DNA of 64,000 nucleotides, taken from assembly GCF_019351405.1 (NCBI RefSeq), contig NZ_JAHWZX010000001.1, forward strand, positions 371,338 through 435,337. Reading direction: 5' to 3'. The notes beneath the pieces are model-generated. The model saw only the letters and a program-made list of their open reading frames with translations, was not told the origin of the DNA and ran no database searches. Positions 33,290 through 41,263 of the stretch are shown piece by piece (position 1 is the first letter of the stretch; every line of letters begins with the position of its first letter). A program made the position numbers and the translations under genes. Source of the stretch: Stakelama flava (GTDB lineage Bacteria; Pseudomonadota; Alphaproteobacteria; Sphingomonadales; Sphingomonadaceae).

Positions 33290-35524
33290 TTAACCGGCCG
33301 GATCGCCATACACGATGCCGCGCCCGTCGGTGCCGACATAGACGCGCCCGAAACGTTTCGGATCGCCGATGATCAACCGGAAGCGCATCCCCCATTGGTG
33401 CGCATCGTCGTTGATCCGCATCCAGTGCGCCCCCCCGTCGATCGATCGCCACAGCGCGTTCAACCCATCCTTTTTGCCGATGGCGTAGACCGCAGGCCAG
33501 TTGCTGCCGGGCGCGCCCTTGCCCAGCCCGTAATAAGCGACCGACAGCGCGCCGCTCGATACGCGCCAATGTTCGCCGAAATCGGTTGAACGGTATAAAC
33601 GTTCCCCGATGCGCAGCCACAGTACCCCCGCCCTGCCCGGCACCGCACGCATCGGGTTCTGCGCTTCCCGCCACGTCGTTTTCGCAGCCGACAGGTCGGC
33701 GGGAAGCCCGGTTCCGGCAACGCGATGAAACGTCGCCCCGCCGTCATCGCTGCGCATCAGCCGATTGGCGGCGAAGTCGATCGCGTAAAAGCGTTTCGGG
33801 TCCGCCTTGTCGGCGGTGGGGCGGCTGCCGACCGGCATACCATTTGCCCGCTGCCAGCTTCGCCCCCGGTCGCGGGTCAGCATCGGCAGGTTTGTCCCGG
33901 CAAGGAAGGTGCCGCCATCCGCCGAAACCACGACGGGCGCATCGCCGGTGCGAATCGGCGGCGGTCCGTCGATCGGCTCGGACGGCCGAACAATGTCGGG
34001 TGTCAGCGGCTGCCAGCTACGCCCGTAATCGTCAGACCATGCAAGCGAAGCGCCGGGCACCAGCCGGGTATGCGTGCTCCCGCTGCGCACCATGATGTTC
34101 GGCGCAATTCCCCCATAATCGAGCGTGTTGGTGTTGGTGAGATACGGATTGGTGTGCACCGTCGGCGGAGAAACCGTCAGATCGTCGTGCCGGAAACCCG
34201 CAATGTCGCCAAAGCCGGAAACCAGCGGCGGCCCGTCCGCTGGGCTGATCATGGTGATGATCGCGGTCTGTTCGATTCCCTTGGTCCAGGGAAGCCATTG
34301 CATCCGCCCGGCCTTGTCGAACTGCCGCGTGGCGTAGAGCGTCGCACCGGTTGTATAGGCGGCATGTCCGGCATCGAACGGATCGATGGCAAGTCCCGCG
34401 ATCCAGTGTCCGAAATCGGCATGGTCACCGTCAAGGTCCAGGAACGGCGTTGCCGACACGTCGCGCACCGAGCGGCGGAACAGTTCATCCCAATGGCCGC
34501 CGCCATCGCTCGACCGCCATACCGTATCGACCGGGTGATAGCGGTCGATCGTGCTCACTGCGATCACGTTCGGATCCTGCGACGATACTGCAACGCCCAT
34601 ATACCCGCCGACGGGAGCATCGGCGCGCTGGTCGGGAGTTACGTCGCGCCATGTTCCTCGGCGAAGATCGTAGCGCCACACCGCGCCGCGCGTGACGCCA
34701 TTCGGGCCGATCGCGTCGGAATAGGTGATGGTCGCGACATGATCGCCGCCGATGACCGCCTTTACCGGAAGAAGGTCGGTGGCGGGACCGCCGGGAACGA
34801 CATGCCAGCTTGCTCCCCCGTCCTGCGACAGGAACAGATGATGCTTGCCCGGATCGGCACTGCCGACCAGCATACGACCCGGCGTTGCAGGATCGAACAC
34901 GACGAAACTCAGCCCGCCGTGCGTCGCGCGGCCTTCTTTCGGAATACCCAGCCCCGGCAACGGAAAGCCATCGACCTTTCGCCAGTGCGCCGCGCGATCA
35001 TCGCTGCGCCACAGCCCCTGATGGCGCGAGCCGAAGAAAAGCGTCGCGCGATGCGCAGGATCGATCGCCAGTCGCTCGCCAAGCCCGCGACCGTCTTCAT
35101 TACCGCCCATTTTGAACGGCACCGGCACGATCTTCCAATGCGCGCCGCGATCGTCCGAACGCATCATCGCTGCGGGAGAGCGCCACGACATGCCCGTCGC
35201 CAGATACACCCGGTCGGGATCGACCGGATCGGGCGCAACGCTTTCGACGCCCATATAGCTGCCTTCAGCCATGCCGTCTTCTAGCGGAATCCAGCGCCCT
35301 GCACGGTGATCCCACCGATAGGCACCACCCATATCGGTCCGCAGATAGGCAAGGCCGCGCTCGGCCCGACTGAAAACAATGCCGGGCGCAAAACCGCCGC
35401 CGCCCACGCGAACATTATGCCATATATAGGGTATCGCGCTTTGCCCGCGCGCCGTTACGGCATTCGCGGTCAAAAGCGGCATTAGCGCCAGACCGAGCGC
35501 AAATATGGGTCGAAATTCTCTCAT
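33290..35524 (-). CDS. GH74 endo-xyloglucanase
   Basis: The 744-residue protein has a signal peptide (FALGLALMPLLTANAVTARG) and a double seven-bladed propeller rich in SDDRGAHW, SQDGGASW and SSDGGGHW Asp-box repeats. The two catalytic acids are Asp64 in RTDMGGAYRWD and Asp440 in FGDIAGFRHDD, matching known GH74 active sites. GH74 enzymes cut the beta-1,4-glucan backbone of xyloglucan, producing oligosaccharides for uptake. No carbohydrate-binding module is attached. It ends 18 bases from the convergent IclR gene and diverges from the esterase-fucosidase operon. Confidence 0.92.
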   Translation of the reverse strand: MREFRPIFALGLALMPLLTANAVTARGQSAIPYIWHNVRVGGGGFAPGIVFSRAERGLAYLRTDMGGAYRWDHRAGRWIPLEDGMAEGSYMGVESVAPDPVDPDRVYLATGMSWRSPAAMMRSDDRGAHWKIVPVPFKMGGNEDGRGLGERLAIDPAHRATLFFGSRHQGLWRSDDRAAHWRKVDGFPLPGLGIPKEGRATHGGLSFVVFDPATPGRMLVGSADPGKHHLFLSQDGGASWHVVPGGPATDLLPVKAVIGGDHVATITYSDAIGPNGVTRGAVWRYDLRRGTWRDVTPDQRADAPVGGYMGVAVSSQDPNVIAVSTIDRYHPVDTVWRSSDGGGHWDELFRRSVRDVSATPFLDLDGDHADFGHWIAGLAIDPFDAGHAAYTTGATLYATRQFDKAGRMQWLPWTKGIEQTAIITMISPADGPPLVSGFGDIAGFRHDDLTVSPPTVHTNPYLTNTNTLDYGGIAPNIMVRSGSTHTRLVPGASLAWSDDYGRSWQPLTPDIVRPSEPIDGPPPIRTGDAPVVVSADGGTFLAGTNLPMLTRDRGRSWQRANGMPVGSRPTADKADPKRFYAIDFAANRLMRSDDGGATFHRVAGTGLPADLSAAKTTWREAQNPMRAVPGRAGVLWLRIGERLYRSTDFGEHWRVSSGALSVAYYGLGKGAPGSNWPAVYAIGKKDGLNALWRSIDGGAHWMRINDDAHQWGMRFRLIIGDPKRFGRVYVGTDGRGIVYGDPAG

Positions 35525-35537
35525 ACGCCCCTTTCGA

Positions 35538-35554
35538 TGCACTTTACTGGTGCA
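35538..35554. promoter_or_regulatory. Inverted repeat TGCAC-N7-GTGCA in the GH74/esterase divergent promoter
   Basis: Perfect 5-bp arms 14 bases upstream of the GH74 start, in the 153-base gap to the divergent esterase gene. It would overlap the GH74 leader. Function as an operator is only suggested by symmetry and position. Confidence 0.3.
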
Positions 35555-35677
35555 ATGCGTGTTTATATCCGAAACTGGCATTTCCTTATTGCTTCGGCAA
35601 CGCTAACATCGCGCCCAAGCCGCGCCAGCCGGTGCCCAAGGATTGCATGCGCGACAGGTTCGCCAGAGAGGATTGAA

Positions 35678-36514
35678 ATGACCGACCTTTCCCCCCCGCA
35701 CTTCCGCAACGTGCGCGCATCGTTTTGCGCCGCACTGCTTGCCTGCGCAGCGCTGCCCACCGTGGCGACGGCGCAAACCATGGTGGACGGCGATCCCCAT
35801 GCCGACGACCCGTCGGGGATTGTCGACAATCCCTGCCCGCAGCATGCCATGCCTACCGATGGCACGGGCTGGCATATGTGGAACCTGCACATGCTGACCC
35901 GCGATTTTGGCCAGCTTTGCCGCTATCGCGCCGCCAATTCCGACTTGAAGGCATCGGGCAAGCCGGTGCGCGTCGTCTTCATGGGCGATTCGATCACCGA
36001 CAACTGGATCAACCTCGACAAGGAATTCTTCGTCGATGGCCGCGTCGATCGCGGCATCAGCGGGCAGACCACGCCGCAAATGCTGGTGCGGTTCCGCGAG
36101 GACGTGATCGACCTCCACCCGCAGGCGGTTCATATCATGGCAGGCACCAATGACATTGCGGGAAACACCGGCGCCAGCACGCTGGCAACGGTTCAGGGCA
36201 ATATCCGCACCATGGCCGAACTGGCAAAGGCGCACGGGATAAAGGTCATTCTGGGGTCGATCCCGCCCGCCGGGCAGTTCCCCTGGGCCAAGGACAAGAA
36301 TCCCGTCCCAGTCATCAAGGCGATGAACGACTGGCTGCGCGGTTATGCGGCCCAAAACGGCTTCACCTATGTCGATTATCACGCCGCGATGACCACCCCC
36401 GAAGGCGCGATGAAGGATGGGTTGTCGAGCGACGGCGTGCATCCCGCGGCAAAGGGATATGCGGTGATGGAACCGCTGACCCTCGCCGCCATCCGCAAGA
36501 CGCTGGGTCAATAA
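35678..36514 (+). CDS. SGNH/GDSL esterase with signal peptide (second candidate acetylesterase)
   Basis: A 278-residue protein with a signal peptide (ASFCAALLACAALPTVATAQ). SGNH residues are Ser105 in VVFMGDSITDNW, Asn158 in MAGTNDIAGN and Asp252/His255 in SDGVHP. GAGGA lies before the ATG at 35678. It is related in design to the esterase at 23576 but diverged, with a different N-terminal region containing four Cys. It heads the operon with the GH29 fucosidase and the UxaA pair and may deacetylate xyloglucan side chains. Confidence 0.82.
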   Translation: MTDLSPPHFRNVRASFCAALLACAALPTVATAQTMVDGDPHADDPSGIVDNPCPQHAMPTDGTGWHMWNLHMLTRDFGQLCRYRAANSDLKASGKPVRVVFMGDSITDNWINLDKEFFVDGRVDRGISGQTTPQMLVRFREDVIDLHPQAVHIMAGTNDIAGNTGASTLATVQGNIRTMAELAKAHGIKVILGSIPPAGQFPWAKDKNPVPVIKAMNDWLRGYAAQNGFTYVDYHAAMTTPEGAMKDGLSSDGVHPAAKGYAVMEPLTLAAIRKTLGQ

Positions 36515-36561
36515 AGAGGCGCGCCCGATCGGGTGGACACAGAAAAACGGGGAGCAGGCGT

Positions 36562-38202
36562 ATGGTGATGAAGCTGGGCAGACGATCGGTGCTGGCGGGA
36601 ATGGCGGCTGCGGGAATGGTGCGCCGTGCTATGGCGAAGGGACCGCTTGGCATGCAGACCGGGCCGGTGCAGCCAAACTGGCCCTCGCTGGTCGATAATT
36701 ACCGCTATCCCGACTGGTTCCGCGATGCGAAGCTGGGCCTGTGGGCGCATTGGGGGCCGCAATCGGTCCCCGAACAGGGCGATTGGTACGGCCGCTTCAT
36801 GTATATGCAGGGCCATCCGATGTACGATCATCATCTGAAGACCTATGGCCATCCTTCGCAAACCGGCTTCATGGACATTCAGAACAAATGGACGGCCGAT
36901 CGCTGGGACCCCGACGCCCTGATCGCGCGGTATAAAAAGGCGGGGGCAAAATATTTCGTCGCGCTCGCATGCCATCACGACAATCTCGACTGTTATGACA
37001 GCGCTTATCAGCCGTGGAATTCGCTTCGTGTCGGCCCGAAAAAGGATGTCGTCGGAACATGGGAAAAGGCGGCGCGCAAGGCGGGGCTTCGCTTCGGCGT
37101 ATCCAATCACGCGGCGCATAGCTGGCACTGGTATCAACCCGCCTATGCCTATGATCCCGAAGGGCCGATGAAGGGCGCTCGCTACGACGCCTATCGCCTG
37201 ACAAAGGCGGATGGCGCGGGAAAATGGTGGGACGGGCTGGACCCGCATGATCTTTACACCGGTCGCCACATGGTCGCCCCCGACGGCATCGACAGCATCA
37301 AGGCGATGGACAAATGGCACGCCGATCATGACGGCGAATGGATGGAGCACGGCCCGGCGAACGATCCGGCCTATGTCTCCAAATGGCTGATGCGGCAGAT
37401 TGATCTGGTGCAGAAATACAAACCCGACCTTGTCTATTTCGACGATTACGGCCTGCCGTTCGGCTCCGCGGGTCTGGAGGCGGTTGCCGATTATTACAAC
37501 CGGTCGATCGACTGGCACGGCAAGATCGACGTGGTGCTCACCGCCAAGCAATTGAAGCCATGGGAGCGCTTTGGCGTGGTTCAGGCGGTGGAGCGCGGTT
37601 TTGCCGACCGGATCTGGGATGAACCATGGCAGACCGGCACCTGTATCGGCGACTGGTTCTACAATGTCGCACGGTTGAACGACCATAGCTACAAGACCGC
37701 TGAACAGGTAATCCAGCGACTTTCCGACATCGTTTCGAAGAACGGCAACCTGCTATTGTCGATTCCCCAGCCCGGCGACGGCAGCATCGATTCCGACGAA
37801 GAGCGCATCCTCGACCGCATGTCCGACTGGATGGCGGTCAATGGAGAAGCCATCTTCGCCTCCCGCCCCTGGCACAGCTATGGCGAAGGGCCGACGGTGC
37901 TGGAAACCGGCATGCAGAATGAGGACAAGGCAAAGCCCTTCACCGCGCGGGACATCCGGTTCACCACCAGGGGCGACACGCTGTATGCCATTTTCCTCGG
38001 CTGGCCGCGCGGCACGGCGTCGGTCGCCTCGCTCGGCGCGAAGGCGTTGGGCAACCGGGGGATCGAACGCGTCACGCTGCTGGGCGGAGGCGAGGTGAAC
38101 CATCGCCAGGATGGCGATGCGCTGCACATCGATTTTCCGGCCAACGCGAAAAACGGGTTCGTCCCGGTACTTCGCCTTAATGGACGGGGGCTGACTGCGT
38201 GA
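36562..38202 (+). CDS. GH29 alpha-L-fucosidase with Tat-like signal
   Basis: A 546-residue GH29 enzyme. The N-terminus LGRRSVLAGMAAAGM is a Tat-type twin-arginine signal. The barrel shows FRDAKLGLWAHWGPQSVPE, HHDNLDCYDS and the nucleophile region DLVYFDDYGLPF (Asp294 or 295), followed by a beta-sandwich C-terminus. It would release L-fucose, which the locus can import (FucP) and degrade. Xyloglucan fucose is alpha-1,2-linked, more often a GH95 substrate, so linkage preference is an open question. It is coupled to the UxaA-type genes by a GTGA overlap. Confidence 0.88.
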   Translation: MVMKLGRRSVLAGMAAAGMVRRAMAKGPLGMQTGPVQPNWPSLVDNYRYPDWFRDAKLGLWAHWGPQSVPEQGDWYGRFMYMQGHPMYDHHLKTYGHPSQTGFMDIQNKWTADRWDPDALIARYKKAGAKYFVALACHHDNLDCYDSAYQPWNSLRVGPKKDVVGTWEKAARKAGLRFGVSNHAAHSWHWYQPAYAYDPEGPMKGARYDAYRLTKADGAGKWWDGLDPHDLYTGRHMVAPDGIDSIKAMDKWHADHDGEWMEHGPANDPAYVSKWLMRQIDLVQKYKPDLVYFDDYGLPFGSAGLEAVADYYNRSIDWHGKIDVVLTAKQLKPWERFGVVQAVERGFADRIWDEPWQTGTCIGDWFYNVARLNDHSYKTAEQVIQRLSDIVSKNGNLLLSIPQPGDGSIDSDEERILDRMSDWMAVNGEAIFASRPWHSYGEGPTVLETGMQNEDKAKPFTARDIRFTTRGDTLYAIFLGWPRGTASVASLGAKALGNRGIERVTLLGGGEVNHRQDGDALHIDFPANAKNGFVPVLRLNGRGLTA

Positions 38203-38498
38203 GCCTTGTCCTGCTCCACCCCGATGACAATATCCTGATCGTCACCGCGCCGATCGCAGCCGGTGATATCGTCACCGTGGAAGGCGCGCCGATCCCCGCG
38301 GCGACGCCCATCGGCATCGGTCACAAGGTTGCGCGGCGTGCGTTGGACGCGGGCGACAAGGTATTGAAATACGGCGCGCCGATCGGGTCGATGACGGCGG
38401 CGGTAAACGCCGGCGACCATATTCACATGCACAATATGAAGAGCGATTACATCCCCAGCCATACGCGGGATGCGATCGACCAAAGGAACGGTTCATGA
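38199..38498 (+). CDS. UxaA-family dehydratase small subunit (SAF domain)
   Basis: A 99-residue protein formed by a single SAF-type domain, as in the N-terminus of altronate dehydratase UxaA: HPDDNILIVTAPIAAGD, IPIGHKVA-like IGIGHKVARRALDAGDKVLKYGAPIG and the metal-site HIHMHN. As in SuyA or the small subunits of split sugar acid dehydratases, it should pair with the large subunit that follows. The GTG start overlaps the fucosidase stop and the end overlaps the large subunit by 4 bases. Substrate inference is given with the large subunit. Confidence 0.85.
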   Translation: MSLVLLHPDDNILIVTAPIAAGDIVTVEGAPIPAATPIGIGHKVARRALDAGDKVLKYGAPIGSMTAAVNAGDHIHMHNMKSDYIPSHTRDAIDQRNGS

Positions 38499-39697
38499 TC
38501 CCAGCCTGGCAACGCAGCGACGGCCGCAAGGGCATCCGCAACGTGATTGCGGTGTGCTATCTGGTCGAATGCGCGCATCATGTCGCACGACGCATCGTCG
38601 ACAAGGCCGACCGGGCCGATGTCCAGTTGATCGGCTTTCCCGGCTGCTATCCCAACAGCTATGCCGACAAGATGATGAAGGCGATCGCCACTCACCCCAA
38701 TCTGGGCGGGCTGGTGATCGTTTCGCTTGGATGCGAAAGCTTCAATCGCGAAGGTCTTGCGCGCGCCGCCGAAAAGAGCGGTCGCCCGGTCGAAACACTG
38801 GTGATTCAGGAAGTCGGCGGCACTGCGGCGACCATCGAAGCCGGGCTGGCGGCGGTTGACCGCGTGCGGACTGAGGCCGACCGCGCCGAGCGCACGACGA
38901 TGGCAATCGACGAACTCGTCATCGGCACCATCTGCGGCGGATCGGACGGGACCAGCGGCATCACCGCCAACCCCGCCGTCGGCAGGGCGTTTGACCGGCT
39001 GGTCGAAGAAGGCGCGACCTGCATTTTCGAAGAGACCGGCGAACTTGTCGGATGCGAAGCGATCATGGCCGATCGCGCGGTGACCCCCGAACTTGGGCGC
39101 GAACTGATGGCCACGGTGGAAAAGGCCGAACGCTATTACACGGTCATGGGCTTTGGCAGCTTCGCCCCCGGCAATGCGGAGGGCGGGCTGACGACGCAGG
39201 AAGAAAAATCGATGGGCGCCTATTCCAAATCGGGCAGTTCGCCGATTTCCGGCATCATCCGCCCGGCGGAGGTTCCGCCCTCCAACGGGCTGTATCTTCT
39301 AGACGTCGTACCCGACGGCGAACCGCGCTTCGGCTTTCCCAACATTTCGGACAATGCCGAAATCGTCGAGCTGATCGCCTGCGGCTCGCACATCGTGCTG
39401 TTCACCACCGGACGCGGTTCGGTGGTCGGGTCCGCAATCTCCCCGGTCATCAAAATCTGCGCGAACCCGGAAACCGCGCGTCGTCTGGCCGCGGATATGG
39501 ACGTCAACGCCGGCCGCATCCTTGACGGCGAAGCGAGCATTGATGAGGTCGGAACCGAAATCTACGAACGCACGCTTGCCGTTGCCGGCGGGCAGCAGAG
39601 CGTGTCCGAAGCGCTGGGCCATCAGGAATTTATCCTGACCTATAAAAGCTTCGAACCCACCGGTCCCGCATGCCTGCCGCGCGCCAGGGTTGCCTGA
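38495..39697 (+). CDS. UxaA-family dehydratase large subunit, candidate L-fuconate dehydratase
   Basis: A 400-residue C-terminal-type UxaA/GarD domain protein: SDGRKGIRNVIAVCYLVECA, FPGCYPNSYADKMM, LGCES, GTICGGSDGTSGITANPA and the Cys/Glu-rich FEETGELVGCEAIM that lines the iron site. The family dehydrates sugar acids such as D-altronate or D-galactarate. The fucose pathway here lacks any other dehydratase for L-fuconate and the gene is in one operon with the fucosidase, so L-fuconate is the likely substrate. That specificity is inferred. Altronate is the main alternative, but no hexuronate genes are nearby. Confidence 0.82.
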   Translation: MIPAWQRSDGRKGIRNVIAVCYLVECAHHVARRIVDKADRADVQLIGFPGCYPNSYADKMMKAIATHPNLGGLVIVSLGCESFNREGLARAAEKSGRPVETLVIQEVGGTAATIEAGLAAVDRVRTEADRAERTTMAIDELVIGTICGGSDGTSGITANPAVGRAFDRLVEEGATCIFEETGELVGCEAIMADRAVTPELGRELMATVEKAERYYTVMGFGSFAPGNAEGGLTTQEEKSMGAYSKSGSSPISGIIRPAEVPPSNGLYLLDVVPDGEPRFGFPNISDNAEIVELIACGSHIVLFTTGRGSVVGSAISPVIKICANPETARRLAADMDVNAGRILDGEASIDEVGTEIYERTLAVAGGQQSVSEALGHQEFILTYKSFEPTGPACLPRARVA

Positions 39698-39706
39698 CGA
39701 TATAGG

Positions 39707-39743
39707 AAAAAGCAGCGCTGCGCTTCGCGGTGGTCAGCGCTGC
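39707..39743 (-). terminator. Terminator of the CheW gene, overlapping its stop codon
   Basis: Read on the minus strand, GCAGCGC pairs with GCGCTGC and is followed by five T residues. The upstream arm includes the CheW stop codon. It lies in the 36-base gap to the convergent UxaA gene. Confidence 0.6.
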
Positions 39744-41263
39744 GCGGGCGCGGCATTGGCCGACGGATCGCGCGGGACCGCCGATGCCATGCCCGGGGGT
39801 GCGCACTGCGCCGCCAACCGGTCCGCTTCCTCGTTCAGGTCGATCAGGTTGACCGCCTTCATCGTGCCATCGACGCTGGCCTGAATGAAGTGCCCCCGAC
39901 GGTTGGGACCGGGTCGGCGCTGACCGACGGCGCGAACGATCGTTTCCAGTTTTTGGACGACCAGGCCGCTGAACGCGCCTTCCTTTTCCACGACCAGCAC
40001 CATGCGGTCGGGCCGGTCGTCAAATTCGCCCGTGTCGGCGAGATCGAACAGCGGCAACGGCGCGCCGTTATAGGTCGCGATGCCGCGAAGCGCCGATCCG
40101 TCCGCGCGCGCGCCGGTGACATTGCCGGGATAGGAAATGATCTGTTTGACCGTCGCGAGCCGCGCCGCGCCCTGCCGTTTTCCGGCGCGGAATATTACGA
40201 AAGGCTGACGCTCGCCCTTTACTGACGGCGCACCGGCGGCGGCGGGTTTTTCGTTCCCCCCGCCCGGCCGGTCGCGGCGAAGCGCGCCAAGCATCCGCAA
40301 TTCATCGCTCTTGCGCAATGCATCACTGTCGAGCAGCAGACTTTGCGATCCGTCCGCATCGACCACCGCGCCTGTAAAGAGCGACAAGCGCTGGGCCAGC
40401 GACGATGCGAGCGGTCGGACCGATTCCGCGCCCAGCGGCAGGATGCTGCGCACCTTGTCGATCTTCACGCCAAGCATGCGCGTGTCGTCCAGCCGCAATA
40501 TCACGATCGCGCCGCCCGTGCCTTCCGCCGCACGACCGGAAAGCCCGAGCAGCGCAATATCGTCGATCACCGGAATTTCGTGATTGAGATAATGGACCAC
40601 GCCGATCCACTTGCTTGACCGGACGGGGCCGGGCTTCAGCTGGATTCCGGGCAAGGTGGCGACGACGATTGCCGCCTCGATCGCCATGCTGGTTTCCGCC
40701 ACCGACACCATGACGACAGCGCGGCGATTGGTCAGCGATCCCGCCTGCGCATCGGCACTGCTCTCGCGGGCGTGAACCACGCCGGGCAGTCCAAAGACCG
40801 CGCCGGGTTCGACAAGTCCCACCAGCATATCGCCGTGCGGAAAGCCGCTGGTGACGATCCGTCCTTCACCGCCGCCCGCAACCTCCAGCGACTGTATGCG
40901 TGCTGCGGGAATGCGCGCGAGTCCCGACACCATGTCCATGATGAGGCCGACCAGCGCCCGCTCATACCGCAGGATCAGGATAACCCCCGCCCCATCGTCG
41001 CGCGGCCCGAAGCCCAGATGCGCGGCGATGTCGAGCACCGGAATGACGCGCCCGCGGATCACGATGGTACCGGTGCAAGCGCCCGTTCCCGAAAAATCGT
41101 GATGCAGCCGATCGGGCATCGGCACCACTTCGCGTATATTTTCCGCCGGGACGGCCAGATCGCGCCCGCACAATCGCATCAGCCCGACATCGAGCGGCTG
41201 AACGGCGGGGTTGGGCTGTTGTTGCCCCACGCCCACCGCGGCGGGGGGAGATGCGCAAGTCAT
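39734..41263 (-). CDS. Triple CheW-domain chemotaxis scaffold protein
   Basis: A 509-residue protein with three consecutive CheW-like domains: about 25-150 ([37 protein letters not shown]), about 180-330 ([21 protein letters not shown]) and about 350-490 ([41 protein letters not shown]). CheW domains couple receptors to the kinase CheA. A single chain with three of them is unusual and may build a larger array unit. The start overlaps the upstream receptor gene by 4 bases, so receptor and coupler are made together. No CheA gene is in the window. Confidence 0.85.
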   Translation of the reverse strand: MTCASPPAAVGVGQQQPNPAVQPLDVGLMRLCGRDLAVPAENIREVVPMPDRLHHDFSGTGACTGTIVIRGRVIPVLDIAAHLGFGPRDDGAGVILILRYERALVGLIMDMVSGLARIPAARIQSLEVAGGGEGRIVTSGFPHGDMLVGLVEPGAVFGLPGVVHARESSADAQAGSLTNRRAVVMVSVAETSMAIEAAIVVATLPGIQLKPGPVRSSKWIGVVHYLNHEIPVIDDIALLGLSGRAAEGTGGAIVILRLDDTRMLGVKIDKVRSILPLGAESVRPLASSLAQRLSLFTGAVVDADGSQSLLLDSDALRKSDELRMLGALRRDRPGGGNEKPAAAGAPSVKGERQPFVIFRAGKRQGAARLATVKQIISYPGNVTGARADGSALRGIATYNGAPLPLFDLADTGEFDDRPDRMVLVVEKEGAFSGLVVQKLETIVRAVGQRRPGPNRRGHFIQASVDGTMKAVNLIDLNEEADRLAAQCAPPGMASAVPRDPSANAAPAQR

